Shown here: in pieces, positions 1-8,434 of the stretch
How positions within the stretch are numbered: the stretch's first letter is position 1
Layout: each line of letters starts with the position of its first letter
From: Erysipelotrichaceae bacterium
GTDB lineage: Bacteria; Bacillota_I; Bacilli_A; Erysipelotrichales; Erysipelotrichaceae
Assembly: GCA_030694975.1 (NCBI GenBank)
Contig: JAUYTU010000020.1
Coordinates: forward strand, 62,001-126,000
Length of the DNA stretch: 64,000 bases
Reading direction: 5' to 3'
Notes under the pieces: model-generated
Seen by the model: the letters and a program-made list of their open reading frames with translations, nothing else
What the model was told of the DNA's origin: nothing
Databases searched by the model: none
Program-made: the position numbers and the translations under genes

Positions 1-1186
1 ATTGCTTGCCTTGAATCTTCAATACAGCATTGATCCCCGCAATCAGACCTTGACCGGCCGCTTCTTCATATCCTGAAGTACCATTGATCTGACCGGCACA
101 GTACAATCCTTCTACTATACGCGTTTCCAAACTTGGATAAAGCTGTGTCGGTTCGATCGCATCGTACTCGATCGCATACGCATACTCCGTGATTACACAA
201 TTTTCCAGTCCCGGTAATGTTCGAATCATCATCTCCTGCACCTCAATTGGAAGTGAAGTTGAAAATCCTTGAACATATATTGTATCGAGTGACTTTGATA
301 TCGGTTCAAGAAAAATTTGGTGTCTTTCTTTGTCCGAGAACCGCACGACTTTATCTTCAATTGACGGACAATATCTTGGTCCAACCCCTTCCACAACACC
401 GGAATACATACTTGAACGATGTAAGTTCAACTGAATGATGTCATGGGTAGGTTTTGCTGTGTACGTAAGGTGGCAAGGCCATTGTTCGGAAATAACATCT
501 TCTTTATTTGTGGTTGTTGAGAAGAAATACGGGGCAATGTCTCCAGGTTGGATCTGCGTTTTAGAGAAGTCGATGGAATCACGCTTGACCCTTGGCGGAG
601 TTCCGGTTTTGAGTCGAAAAGTCGTAAATCCTAAATCACGGATGCTTTGAGATAGTTTGTTCGTTGTTGGTTGTCCCTCCGGACCACTGCTTTTTACGTT
701 GTCAGAAATCATGATTTTAGAACTCATATAGGTGCCTGTGGTCAAAATGACGGCTTTCGCTTCAATCATTGTCCCATCAGCCATCAACACCCCAACAATT
801 TTATTTTGATCAGCTACAACTTTTTCGACCATAGCTTCGATAACTTCAAGGTTTTCTTGTTTTTGGATAACGTCAATCATCATCTTACTATACGCAACTT
901 TGTCGGACTGCACGCGTAGAGATTGCACACCCGGACCTTTGTTGGTGTTTAACATCTTAAATTGAAGGGCTGTCAAATCGGCTGTGATCCCCATTTGTCC
1001 ACCCAGAGCATCTATTTCGCGCACGACAATACCCTTCGCCGGACCACCTACGGAAGGATTGCACGGTTGCGAAGCTATCTTCTCTATGCTGATTGTTATT
1101 AATGCGGTTTTACTACCCATTCGGGCAGAAGCTAATGCGGCTTCAACGCCGGCATGTCCACCGCCAATGACCAATACATCGTACAT
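1..1186 (-). CDS. mnmG: tRNA uridine-34 carboxymethylaminomethyl modification enzyme MnmG (GidA), C-terminus cut by window edge
   Basis: FAD-dependent enzyme that works with MnmE to install the carboxymethylaminomethyl group on U34 of certain tRNAs. The protein starts MYDVLVIGGGHAGVEAAL, a dinucleotide-binding GxGxxG-type motif, followed by the conserved CNPSVGGPAKG segment and, near the window edge, SGYEEAAGQGLIAGINA. About 395 residues are visible; the family is about 620-630, so the C-terminal helical domain lies left of position 1. The ATG at 1186 is preceded by a strong GAAGGAGGG ribosome site. In many Firmicutes rsmG and parA/parB (soj/spo0J) follow mnmG, so they may lie just outside this window; that is inference. 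Confidence 0.97.
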   Translation of the reverse strand, partial: MYDVLVIGGGHAGVEAALASARMGSKTALITISIEKIASQPCNPSVGGPAKGIVVREIDALGGQMGITADLTALQFKMLNTNKGPGVQSLRVQSDKVAYSKMMIDVIQKQENLEVIEAMVEKVVADQNKIVGVLMADGTMIEAKAVILTTGTYMSSKIMISDNVKSSGPEGQPTTNKLSQSIRDLGFTTFRLKTGTPPRVKRDSIDFSKTQIQPGDIAPYFFSTTTNKEDVISEQWPCHLTYTAKPTHDIIQLNLHRSSMYSGVVEGVGPRYCPSIEDKVVRFSDKERHQIFLEPISKSLDTIYVQGFSTSLPIEVQEMMIRTLPGLENCVITEYAYAIEYDAIEPTQLYPSLETRIVEGLYCAGQINGTSGYEEAAGQGLIAGINAVLKIQGKQ

Positions 1187-1292
1187 AACTGCCCTCCTTC
1201 GCGTTGTCATTTTATCATAAAGATGAGTATTTTGCTCAAAATAGTGCTTTTATCAATGATACTTGTGATATCATTTTATAGAGGTGAAACCT

Positions 1293-2171
1293 ATGACACA
1301 ATTAAGTAAAGAAGTAATTGATAAAATCAAGGTATTACAAACCAATGAAATCACTGAATATGTTGTTTACTCGCATTTAGCCAATAAGCTTAAAGACGAA
1401 CATAATAAAAACATACTGCTTAAAATCGCTAATGATGAGCTGGCACACTCCAACATTTGGAAAAGCTTCACCAATGAAGAGATTAAACCGAAAAGACTGA
1501 CCATTCTTTTTTATGACATTCTCAATATCATCTTTGGATATACTTTTACCCTAAAAATCATGGAAAAAGGCGAAGATAAAGCAAATAAATATTATGATGA
1601 AATCGCTGAGGTGCTCCCTGTGGCAAAGAGGATTGCGGATGAGGAAGAAGAGCACGAACATTCTTTAATTGCCATGCTCGATGAAGAACGCTTACAATAT
1701 GTCGGAAGTATGGTTCTAGGGCTAAATGATGCGCTGGTTGAGTTAACAGGAACCATTGCCGGACTCTCTTTCGCCTTACAAAACACTAAACTTGTGGCAC
1801 TGTCGGGGTTGGTAACCGGAATCAGCGCAACTCTCTCTATGGCTAGCAGCGAGTTTCTCTCGGCGCGCAGTGATGGAAATGCCAACGCTATGAAATCCGC
1901 ATTCTATACCGGTATCATGTATATCGTTGCGGTATTCTTACTTGTGCTCCCTTATTTATTACTTCCTGAGGATGCCTACCTTCCCGCATTGATTATTATG
2001 TTGGTCATTGTACTTACAATAATTTTTGTTTTTACCTTCTATATTTCGGTCGCAAAGGATTTACCTTTCAAACAAAGATTCTGGGAGATGGCGATCATCA
2101 GTTTCTCGGTTGCCGGCTTTGCATTTATCATTGGATTGCTTATCAAACAAGCATTAGGTATCGACATCTGA
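1293..2171 (+). CDS. VIT1/CCC1-family Fe2+/Mn2+ transporter with N-terminal ferritin-like domain
   Basis: 292-residue membrane protein. Residues about 1-130 form a helical ferritin/rubrerythrin-like domain with Glu and His residues typical of metal ligands (NEITEY, DELAHS, DEEEEHEHSL). The rest is a VIT-type transporter with the signature VLGLNDALVELTG and about five membrane helices. The family moves ferrous iron or manganese out of the cytosol; the fused ferritin-like domain is thought to sense or feed iron. A GTG at 1284 extends the frame, but GAGGTG at 1281-1286 is better read as the ribosome site for ATG 1293. The stop codon lies inside a terminator hairpin. It is a plus-strand gene in a mostly minus-strand region. 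Confidence 0.88.
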   Translation: MTQLSKEVIDKIKVLQTNEITEYVVYSHLANKLKDEHNKNILLKIANDELAHSNIWKSFTNEEIKPKRLTILFYDILNIIFGYTFTLKIMEKGEDKANKYYDEIAEVLPVAKRIADEEEEHEHSLIAMLDEERLQYVGSMVLGLNDALVELTGTIAGLSFALQNTKLVALSGLVTGISATLSMASSEFLSARSDGNANAMKSAFYTGIMYIVAVFLLVLPYLLLPEDAYLPALIIMLVIVLTIIFVFTFYISVAKDLPFKQRFWEMAIISFSVAGFAFIIGLLIKQALGIDI

Positions 2172-2187
2172 TTCGTCAGATGTTTTT
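2165..2187 (+). terminator. Rho-independent terminator of the VIT transporter gene
   Basis: Perfect 7-bp stem (CATCTGA / TCAGATG) closed by a TTCG loop and followed by five T. The stop codon of the transporter is part of the left arm. Confidence 0.85.
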
Positions 2188-2189
2188 AA

Positions 2190-2236
2190 TTGACAAATCC
2201 TGTGAACTGTATTATTGTATTAGTGTAATTAGTACA
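2190..2236 (+). promoter_or_regulatory. Promoter and probable GntR (YtrA-type) operator
   Basis: A consensus -35 TTGACA (2190-2195) is followed after 17 bp by a weak -10 TATTGT (2213-2218). An imperfect 21-bp inverted repeat with TGTA and TACA ends (2216-2236) overlaps the -10 and probable start point. YtrA-type regulators commonly bind such TGTA..TACA repeats in front of their own operon, so autoregulation is inferred. Confidence 0.55.
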
Positions 2237-2252
2237 GTGAAAGGAGGATTCG

Positions 2253-2630
2253 ATGTTCACGCTCAATTATAAGAGCCGTCTTCCGATTTATGAGCAGATT
2301 CAGGGACAGGTGATTGAGTTTATCGCCTTAGAGCTGTTGAAACCCCATCAGCAGCTACCCGCTGTACGACAATTGGCCAATGACTTAGGAGTTAATCCCA
2401 ATACCGTACAAAAAGCTTATCAAGAATTGGAACGTCTAGGCTACATTTATTCCCAAGTGGGAAAAGGATCGTTTATCAATGAGAGACAAAACACCTTGTT
2501 GCTAACACGCAAGCAGAGGTTTGATGAACTTTGTGATCTTTTAACCCAAATGAAACAGATTGGCATCGAGTATAGTGAGATTTTGGGCTGTATGACCCAA
2601 ATATATGAGAAAGGAGTTAATGTCCAATGA
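2253..2630 (+). CDS. GntR family transcriptional regulator, YtrA subfamily
   Basis: 125 residues. Residues about 10-75 are a winged helix-turn-helix of the GntR type (LPIYEQIQ, LPAVRQLANDLGVNPNTVQKAYQELERLGYIYSQVGKGSF). The C-terminal part is only about 45 residues, as in the YtrA subfamily, which lacks a large effector domain. It heads an operon with an ABC ATPase (ATGA overlap at 2627) and a large permease, and probably represses this operon through the inverted repeat at 2216-2236. Effectors of related systems include cell-wall antibiotics; the effector here is unknown. The start at ATG 2253 has an AAAGGAGG ribosome site. Confidence 0.92.
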   Translation: MFTLNYKSRLPIYEQIQGQVIEFIALELLKPHQQLPAVRQLANDLGVNPNTVQKAYQELERLGYIYSQVGKGSFINERQNTLLLTRKQRFDELCDLLTQMKQIGIEYSEILGCMTQIYEKGVNVQ

Positions 2631-3517
2631 TACAACTAACCAGCGTAAGCAAATCTTTTGAAAGCAAACTGGTATTGGACCACATCGACTGGACCGTTAA
2701 AAAAGGCAGTGTCTTTGGATTGGTCGGACCTAACGGGGCTGGCAAATCAACATTGCTACGAATCATCAGCGGAGTCATCAAAGCCGATTCCGGACAGGTA
2801 ACTGTCGATGGGGAGTTTGTATATGATGAACCCATGGTAAAAAGACGTATTTTGTTTTTAGCGGATGAACCATTCTTCTTACATCAATCGACCTTACGGG
2901 AAATGAAGGAGTTTTATAAAATCTTCTATCCTTCGTTTGATGAAACGATGTATTCAAAGTTGCTGAATAACTTCCCAATCCCGGAAAACGAGAAAATCAA
3001 TACATTCTCAAAAGGCATGAAACGTCAGACCGGCTTAATTTTGGCCCTCTCTGTTAATCCTGATGTTCTGTTACTTGATGAATCATTTGACGGATTGGAT
3101 CCGGTTATGCGACTGACATTGAAACGTTTTATTTCCCGGGAAATATTGAATAGAGATATGACTGTCGTTATTTCATCCCATAACCTACGTGAACTTGAGG
3201 ACATATGTGATCAAATCGCATTGATCGACAACAGAAAAGTCGTAATGAGCGGTGATGTTGATACAATCAAGGGAGATTTCCATAAAATTCAAGTCGGATT
3301 CTCGCATGATGTCAACGAAGATATCTTTGCATTCTTAAATCCATTACACGTAGATAAGATGGGAAATGTATTTATGGTGGTAGCGAAAGGCGAAATTGAG
3401 GGAATACTTGAAAGTATCAAGAAACTCAACCCAGCCTTAGTCACAGAGTTACCATTAAACCTTGAAGAAATCTTTGTTTATGAAATGGAGGGACGCGGAT
3501 ATGGCAAAACTATTTAG
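2627..3517 (+). CDS. ABC transporter ATP-binding protein (GntR-linked exporter)
   Basis: 296 residues. Walker A GPNGAGKSTL near residue 38, an ABC signature variant FSKGMKRQ near 125, Walker B LLLDESFDGLD, and the H-loop VISSHNL. The KGM/KGN type of signature is usual in exporter ATPases of the ABC-2 class. It overlaps the regulator by ATGA and runs 17 bp into the permease gene, so the three are translated together. The last about 80 residues form a regulatory tail. It energises the membrane protein encoded next; substrate unknown. Confidence 0.93.
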   Translation: MIQLTSVSKSFESKLVLDHIDWTVKKGSVFGLVGPNGAGKSTLLRIISGVIKADSGQVTVDGEFVYDEPMVKRRILFLADEPFFLHQSTLREMKEFYKIFYPSFDETMYSKLLNNFPIPENEKINTFSKGMKRQTGLILALSVNPDVLLLDESFDGLDPVMRLTLKRFISREILNRDMTVVISSHNLRELEDICDQIALIDNRKVVMSGDVDTIKGDFHKIQVGFSHDVNEDIFAFLNPLHVDKMGNVFMVVAKGEIEGILESIKKLNPALVTELPLNLEEIFVYEMEGRGYGKTI

Positions 3518-5681
3518 TTTCAGAATCAATGGTGCTTACCTTCGCTTCCTACTAAAACGTAACAGCCGCTTTATGATTCTAACCGGTATCGCAATGACAG
3601 TATTATTCCCAATCCTTGCTTTCACCAACTATCTGATTGACGGCAGTTACAATCAATTCGTATTTACGACCGGACGTGTATTTATCTTAATATTGCTTGT
3701 CCTGTCTATATTCATCGTTCCCTTCTTGCTCTTCTCCTATCTGAACAGCAAGAAAAATCTGGATGTTTACCATGCCTTACCCATTAAGCGTCGCGATTTG
3801 TACTTCACGACACTCTTGGGAGCCTTTGCGATCATCCTGATCCCTTACACCCTTGTATTCATCATTGGTAATGTTTATTACTTTAGCGTTATCCCCGATG
3901 TTGATACTATCTTACTGATTAAGCAATACTACTTCTCCGTTGCTCTAACCTTATCCATTGTGACACCGATTTTGTTCGCCATGATGAATACCGGTACTGG
4001 AGTTGATGGATTACTCTACGGATTACTGCTACACATTATACCTAGCATCCTTTACGGTGCGTATGTCACTTTTGGAAGTGCGGTTTTATTGGGGTTCTCG
4101 GTGGCAGATCCGTCACTCTTCTTACTGTATGCTTCGCCGATTTGGGCCATCTTTGAATTAACGTTCAACACAACAAGAATCTTCCCAAATCCGATGCTGA
4201 TTTCCTTATACTGGATTGCTTTTGGATTGATTACCTCGTGGGTCGTTCTGTATTTCTATCAGATTCGACGCTCCGAAAAAGCTGAAGAACCGTTTACAAA
4301 CAAGTGGTTCTTCCCGGTTATCAGTTCATTCTTTACCTTCATCGTTCAATTCTTCCTCTATAGTGCATTTATTACACTAAGTGGCCGCGGATTGGATTTC
4401 CGAACTTTGATCTTCCCTTTCTTCTTGACCTTCGTCATGTATCTGATTCTTGATGTCATTGCCAATCGCGGATTTAAGCATTTGATTCGTGGCATCATCA
4501 ACTTTGCGATCATCGGAGCTCTCTCCTTGGGGACATTTACCTTTGGAACCTTGTTTGACGGATTCGGTTATATTACCCGCGTCCCTGATGCAAGTAACGT
4601 TGAGAAGGTCGAGTTAGAATATTATGATCCATATGGTTACTTATATCAATCGTACTACTATGATCAAACGACTTTCCCTGTTCAGACGATGTATACGGAC
4701 GCGGAAGATATCGAGACAATTATTAATACTCATAAAATCATTTTAGAAGGGTTCAAGGCAATCGACTATAAAAAGTGGGACGGTTATACAGAACTCACGT
4801 CGACACCTCGAACTGATTTGGATTCAAGTTTATTCCAACAATCATCGAATATCAGAATCGTCTATTATCTTAACTCCGGAGCAAAAATTGCTCGATCTTA
4901 CACAGTGCCCTTTGGTTGGACGACTGACTTATTAAATCTGGTCAACAGCGAGAATGTATTTAAAAATCGTTATCCGATGTTGGCCAATCCAGATGCTGTT
5001 GTAAGAAATACAGTATTTGAAATCTTTGATCCGTTGATGAGCAATGCTGTTACACTCAGTGGCAAAGTCAACTTCAAACTGTTCGCTTCTGCTTATAAGA
5101 GTGATTATCTGTCGCTCAACGAGCAACAACACAACCAACCGGATACCCCAATTTTGGGAATCATCAATCTGACATCCTGTACGAGTACGGATATGTGCGT
5201 TACTCGAGGAATACCGATCGACGCACGTTACACTCAAACACTGTCATTATTAGCATCTTCAGGTGTTACACTACCAGCGTTAACCACACTTGAGTCTATA
5301 CCATTCATTATTCTGCCGGATGCAACCAATGAAAAAGCACCGTTCTTCCATATTCAGTCACTGTTTGGAAACACAGACTTCTATTTCCAAGAATATTATG
5401 ACGAATCAAAACCTGGACCAACGGAAGCTGGAACGGTTGATTATGTGGAAATTCCTCAAGAAAGAATTGCTGAGTTACTTCCGTACATTCGGATCAACGC
5501 AATCAGCAAGAAGGCAATTGGTGTCTTAATTGTTAAAACATCCGTTGTTCTCAATGAACGCAACACACCGCATATATACTATTTACTGGATGAAGCCGCC
5601 TTACCATTGTTACAACAGTGGCGCAGCGAATTTGAAGTAAAAAGAGATAATTTCTCGAATATACTTATGAAAGTTGAGTAG
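3501..5681 (+). CDS. Large ABC transporter permease (YtrA-linked type)
   Basis: 726 residues. The N-terminal about 350 residues hold roughly nine to ten hydrophobic helices in the style of ABC-2 permeases; the remainder is a large, mostly soluble, probably extracytoplasmic region rich in Tyr and Asp. A big permease of this build after a YtrA-type regulator and an ATPase recurs in Firmicutes. ATG 3501 follows GGAGGGACG and is preferred to an upstream in-frame ATG at 3462 that lies inside the ATPase gene. Substrate cannot be predicted; an antimicrobial or lipid-II-linked role is only a family-level guess. Confidence 0.85.
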   Translation: MAKLFSFRINGAYLRFLLKRNSRFMILTGIAMTVLFPILAFTNYLIDGSYNQFVFTTGRVFILILLVLSIFIVPFLLFSYLNSKKNLDVYHALPIKRRDLYFTTLLGAFAIILIPYTLVFIIGNVYYFSVIPDVDTILLIKQYYFSVALTLSIVTPILFAMMNTGTGVDGLLYGLLLHIIPSILYGAYVTFGSAVLLGFSVADPSLFLLYASPIWAIFELTFNTTRIFPNPMLISLYWIAFGLITSWVVLYFYQIRRSEKAEEPFTNKWFFPVISSFFTFIVQFFLYSAFITLSGRGLDFRTLIFPFFLTFVMYLILDVIANRGFKHLIRGIINFAIIGALSLGTFTFGTLFDGFGYITRVPDASNVEKVELEYYDPYGYLYQSYYYDQTTFPVQTMYTDAEDIETIINTHKIILEGFKAIDYKKWDGYTELTSTPRTDLDSSLFQQSSNIRIVYYLNSGAKIARSYTVPFGWTTDLLNLVNSENVFKNRYPMLANPDAVVRNTVFEIFDPLMSNAVTLSGKVNFKLFASAYKSDYLSLNEQQHNQPDTPILGIINLTSCTSTDMCVTRGIPIDARYTQTLSLLASSGVTLPALTTLESIPFIILPDATNEKAPFFHIQSLFGNTDFYFQEYYDESKPGPTEAGTVDYVEIPQERIAELLPYIRINAISKKAIGVLIVKTSVVLNERNTPHIYYLLDEAALPLLQQWRSEFEVKRDNFSNILMKVE

Positions 5682-5684
5682 ACC

Positions 5685-5712
5685 AAAGGAGCGAGTTATC
5701 GCTCCTTTTTTA
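5685..5712. terminator. Bidirectional terminator between the ABC permease and racemase genes
   Basis: 10-bp perfect stem (AAAGGAGCGA / TCGCTCCTTT) with a 4-base loop and a T-run on the plus strand. The minus-strand racemase gene ends at 5710, so the two genes converge on this hairpin. Confidence 0.85.
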
Positions 5713-6399
5713 TTGGATTGCTAGTTGAACCAGCGTTTCACAATGAATCTGTGTTGTATCAAACAATGAAATATCAAGATCTTCGGGTTTAACAAGCATT
5801 CCAATCTCCGTGCAACCCAAGATAATTCCCTCACACCCCTTACTTACTAAATCGTTGGCAATAGCTATAAAATTTTCCTTTGATTGTTCATCAATGATTC
5901 CATGGACCAGTTCATTGAAAATAATATCGTTGATTACTTTTCTTTCATTTTGATCTGGAAGAACGACTTCAAGATCGAACTTTTTCAGTCGTTCAACATA
6001 GAAATCCATCTCCATGGTGTATCGAGTCGCCATCAACCCTACTTTTTTAATATTTTTACTACAAATTCTTCTCGCTGTCACATCCGCAATATGTACAAAG
6101 GGAATATAAATGTTCTCTTGTATATCATCAGCTACGATGTGCATAGTATTGGTACATAGTGCGATCATATCTGCTCCGATGGACTCTAGCTTCACAGCCG
6201 CATCAATCAAGACGCGTGCGCTCTCTTCCCATTTTCCTTCGCTCTGATATCGCTCGATCTCACCAAAATCCACACTGTACAACACGATTTTCGCGCTTGT
6301 ATGCCCTCCATAGTGCAGATTGATCAATCGATTAATGATTTTATAGTAATCCGCTGTACTTTCATAACTCATGCCTCCGATTAGTCCGATTGTTTTCAT
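5710..6399 (-). CDS. Aspartate/glutamate racemase family protein
   Basis: 229 residues from the ATG at 6399, preceded by GGGAGGATGTT; an upstream in-frame ATG at 6477 lacks support. The start MKTIGLIGGMSYEST is typical of the YgeA/RacX-like aspartate racemase branch. Both catalytic cysteines are visible, in ALCTNTMH (about residue 83) and in GIILGCTEIG (about residue 197). The family interconverts L- and D-amino acids without cofactor. D-aspartate can be used in peptidoglycan cross-bridges, but amino-acid specificity cannot be told from the sequence. It is a single-gene unit ending at the shared terminator. Confidence 0.87.
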   Translation of the reverse strand: MKTIGLIGGMSYESTADYYKIINRLINLHYGGHTSAKIVLYSVDFGEIERYQSEGKWEESARVLIDAAVKLESIGADMIALCTNTMHIVADDIQENIYIPFVHIADVTARRICSKNIKKVGLMATRYTMEMDFYVERLKKFDLEVVLPDQNERKVINDIIFNELVHGIIDEQSKENFIAIANDLVSKGCEGIILGCTEIGMLVKPEDLDISLFDTTQIHCETLVQLAIQ

Positions 6400-6509
6400 A
6401 ACATCCTCCCTAGAATCATATTTATCAACATCATACCACCCCAAGGTACATTTGCATATCCATTGAAACTCATACAACCATCGACTAAAATGAACACGGA
6501 GGAATTCAT

Positions 6510-6902
6510 ATGGACTTCAATTTACAAACCCCAACATTGCTGTTTTCAGCTATTTCATTACTAATGCTTGCGTATACCAACCGATTTGTGGTCATTGCAA
6601 ATCTAATTCGCGATCTCTATGACCGGCATCAGAAAAATCCTACACTCATCACTGAGCAACAGTTGGTTAACTTGCGAAAGCGCATGTCTATTATTCGAAA
6701 CATGCAGGTTTTCGGTGCTTTCTCCTTCTTTTTCAGTGTACTGAGTCTGTTGTTACTGTTTGCATCGGCCATCTTGCTTGCGAAATGGAGTTTTGGCATC
6801 AGTTTAATACTGCTTCTGATATCCTTAGCCTTATTAATCGCTGAACTTCAGATTTCCGTAAATGCACTCAACATTCAGTTAAAAGATTTTAAGGAAAAAT
6901 AA
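6510..6902 (+). CDS. DUF2721 family membrane protein
   Basis: 130 residues with an N-terminal membrane helix (LLFSAISLLMLAYTNRFVVI), a charged cytoplasmic segment containing RDLYDRH, and two closely spaced C-terminal helices. Length and pattern match the DUF2721 family, whose function is unknown. CACGGAGGAATTCAT gives a good ribosome site for ATG 6510. It is divergent from the racemase gene and convergent with the glycosylase gene; no clear terminator separates it from the latter. Confidence 0.8.
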   Translation: MDFNLQTPTLLFSAISLLMLAYTNRFVVIANLIRDLYDRHQKNPTLITEQQLVNLRKRMSIIRNMQVFGAFSFFFSVLSLLLLFASAILLAKWSFGISLILLLISLALLIAELQISVNALNIQLKDFKEK

Positions 6903-6918
6903 AAGCAGAAGTTACCCT

Positions 6919-7530
6919 CTACTCTTTAAATCCAGCAATCTCCCAAAGCCAGAACGATGCCAATGTCAGATGCGGCGACAATTTTAACTTAACTTGCTCA
7001 TAGCACTTTTGATCCAAGGTATCTATACCATACAACCGGCAAATTCCTTTTCGGATACCAAAGTCCGGGAAACTAAGTACATCTTTTCGAAAGAATGTAA
7101 ATATCAACATCATATCGACGGTCCATGGACCCACACCCTTCAATTTAAGTAAGTAATTCGCGATCTCCTGATCGCTTTTTTCATGCAATTGCTCAAATGG
7201 AACGGTCTTATCCAACCGTGCTTTCGCGATGCCCTGAACATATTTTGCTTTATTAGAAGATAATCCGCAAGCCCGCAAGTCTTCAATTGAAGCACTCACA
7301 ATCGCTTTGGGTTCATAGTTAAATTTATCCGCAAACCGCTTTGTTATCGATGCGGCAGCACTTCCTGATACTTGCTGAGCAAGAATGCTATCCATCAGTG
7401 ATGTATAAGCATTGTCATTGCCATTACGAACAACTCCACCTATTTTTGCTATCCACGGCAGAAAAAGCGGTTCCTTCTGTAATAACTGTTCTATCTCATG
7501 AGATTCAAAGCTGATTGACCGGTTCATCAT
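6919..7530 (-). CDS. DNA-3-methyladenine glycosylase, HhH-GPD superfamily (AlkA-like)
   Basis: 203 residues from ATG 7530 (AAAGGAGAC just upstream; a second ATG at 7527 is equally placed). The helix-hairpin-helix LKGVGPWTVDMML is followed by SFPDFGIRKG, whose Asp is the catalytic residue of HhH-GPD glycosylases. No Cys-rich iron-sulphur tail is present, which argues for an AlkA-type alkyl-base glycosylase rather than EndoIII or MutY. It would excise alkylated purines in base-excision repair. The start overlaps the end of the upstream membrane-protein gene by 26 bp, so they are probably translated together. Confidence 0.88.
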   Translation of the reverse strand: MMNRSISFESHEIEQLLQKEPLFLPWIAKIGGVVRNGNDNAYTSLMDSILAQQVSGSAAASITKRFADKFNYEPKAIVSASIEDLRACGLSSNKAKYVQGIAKARLDKTVPFEQLHEKSDQEIANYLLKLKGVGPWTVDMMLIFTFFRKDVLSFPDFGIRKGICRLYGIDTLDQKCYEQVKLKLSPHLTLASFWLWEIAGFKE

Positions 7531-8383
7531 GATGTCTCCTTTGAATCTTCCAAGATTCTGCCAAAAGATTGATCTGTTGCATTGAAGCATAAAATGTAGC
7601 TTTGTACTTTTTAAAATACACCGTCACTCTATTCTCATAGAAATGCACTTCCCTAATTTCATCTATATTTAAGATTTTTAAAGTCTTTCCATGATAAATC
7701 AAATGCCTCTCACCCACAGTCCAAGATTTATCTGAATAAAGAATATTCAAATAATCCAAATCATAGTCCAAAACAACAGATTCATCTTTGTCAGAGAATA
7801 TACCCAGTCTCAATCGGAGTGATTTATAGAAGAACAACAACATAACAAACAACAGGAATCCCCATATCAAACCAAAAGCCAAGGATGATTGTATGGTGTC
7901 TTCAACATTCAAGAATACTTTTGAAAATATCATATTTTCAACTTCATCTTTCGTGTAATCTGAAGAATTGGTTAAATCATCGACGACCATTTGTCGAAAG
8001 ACATCCATACTATCGGATTGAGACCACCATTTACTTAAGATTAAATTTTCTAAAGGTATATCACTCCCTTTAGAACTGAAGAAAAGAAAGTATTTATCAT
8101 CCAGTTGTGCGATGTATCCATAATAATTCTTTTCCCCAAACCATTCATCTATAGTTACATATATCTCAGTATTTACAATATTCGTCGATCGAATAAATGC
8201 AAAACTCTTCTCTGAATGAGAATATGAGATCAATTGTTGAAATGATTGAATTCTGTCTAGAGCTAAAAGATGCAATGCGTCTCGCCCGTAAAAAACACCA
8301 AAAATCAACATTATCAAAAGACCCAGCGAACTAGTCATAAGCGAAATATTGGCTGTCCTTGATAACTTCTTACGTACGCTCAT
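7505..8383 (-). CDS. Two-helix membrane protein of unknown function
   Basis: 292 residues starting MSVRKKLSRTANISL at ATG 8383 behind AAGGAGAACACC. One membrane helix lies near residues 18-38 and a second near 170-192. The roughly 130 residues between them would be extracytoplasmic; the C-terminal about 100 residues are cytoplasmic, beta-rich, and reminiscent of PH-like domains of Firmicute membrane proteins, but I do not recognise a family. It lies directly downstream of the metG terminator and overlaps the glycosylase gene. No catalytic motif is visible. Confidence 0.7.
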   Translation of the reverse strand: MSVRKKLSRTANISLMTSSLGLLIMLIFGVFYGRDALHLLALDRIQSFQQLISYSHSEKSFAFIRSTNIVNTEIYVTIDEWFGEKNYYGYIAQLDDKYFLFFSSKGSDIPLENLILSKWWSQSDSMDVFRQMVVDDLTNSSDYTKDEVENMIFSKVFLNVEDTIQSSLAFGLIWGFLLFVMLLFFYKSLRLRLGIFSDKDESVVLDYDLDYLNILYSDKSWTVGERHLIYHGKTLKILNIDEIREVHFYENRVTVYFKKYKATFYASMQQINLLAESWKIQRRHHDEPVNQL

Positions 8384-8402
8384 GGTGTTCTCCTTAGAAA
8401 AA

Positions 8403-8434
8403 AGCATTGTGCGAGCTAATTATCGCACAATGCT
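8403..8434 (-). terminator. Strong terminator of metG
   Basis: 12-bp perfect stem (AGCATTGTGCGA / TCGCACAATGCT) with an 8-base loop; the metG stop codon (8420-8422) is inside the loop and stem. A T-run follows on the minus strand, immediately before the ribosome site of the next gene at 8383. Confidence 0.88.

Noticed and set aside
1592-1885. 97-codon minus-strand frame opposite the VIT transporter
   Set aside because: It is antisense to a clear gene, Ser-rich shadow translation, and has no ribosome site.
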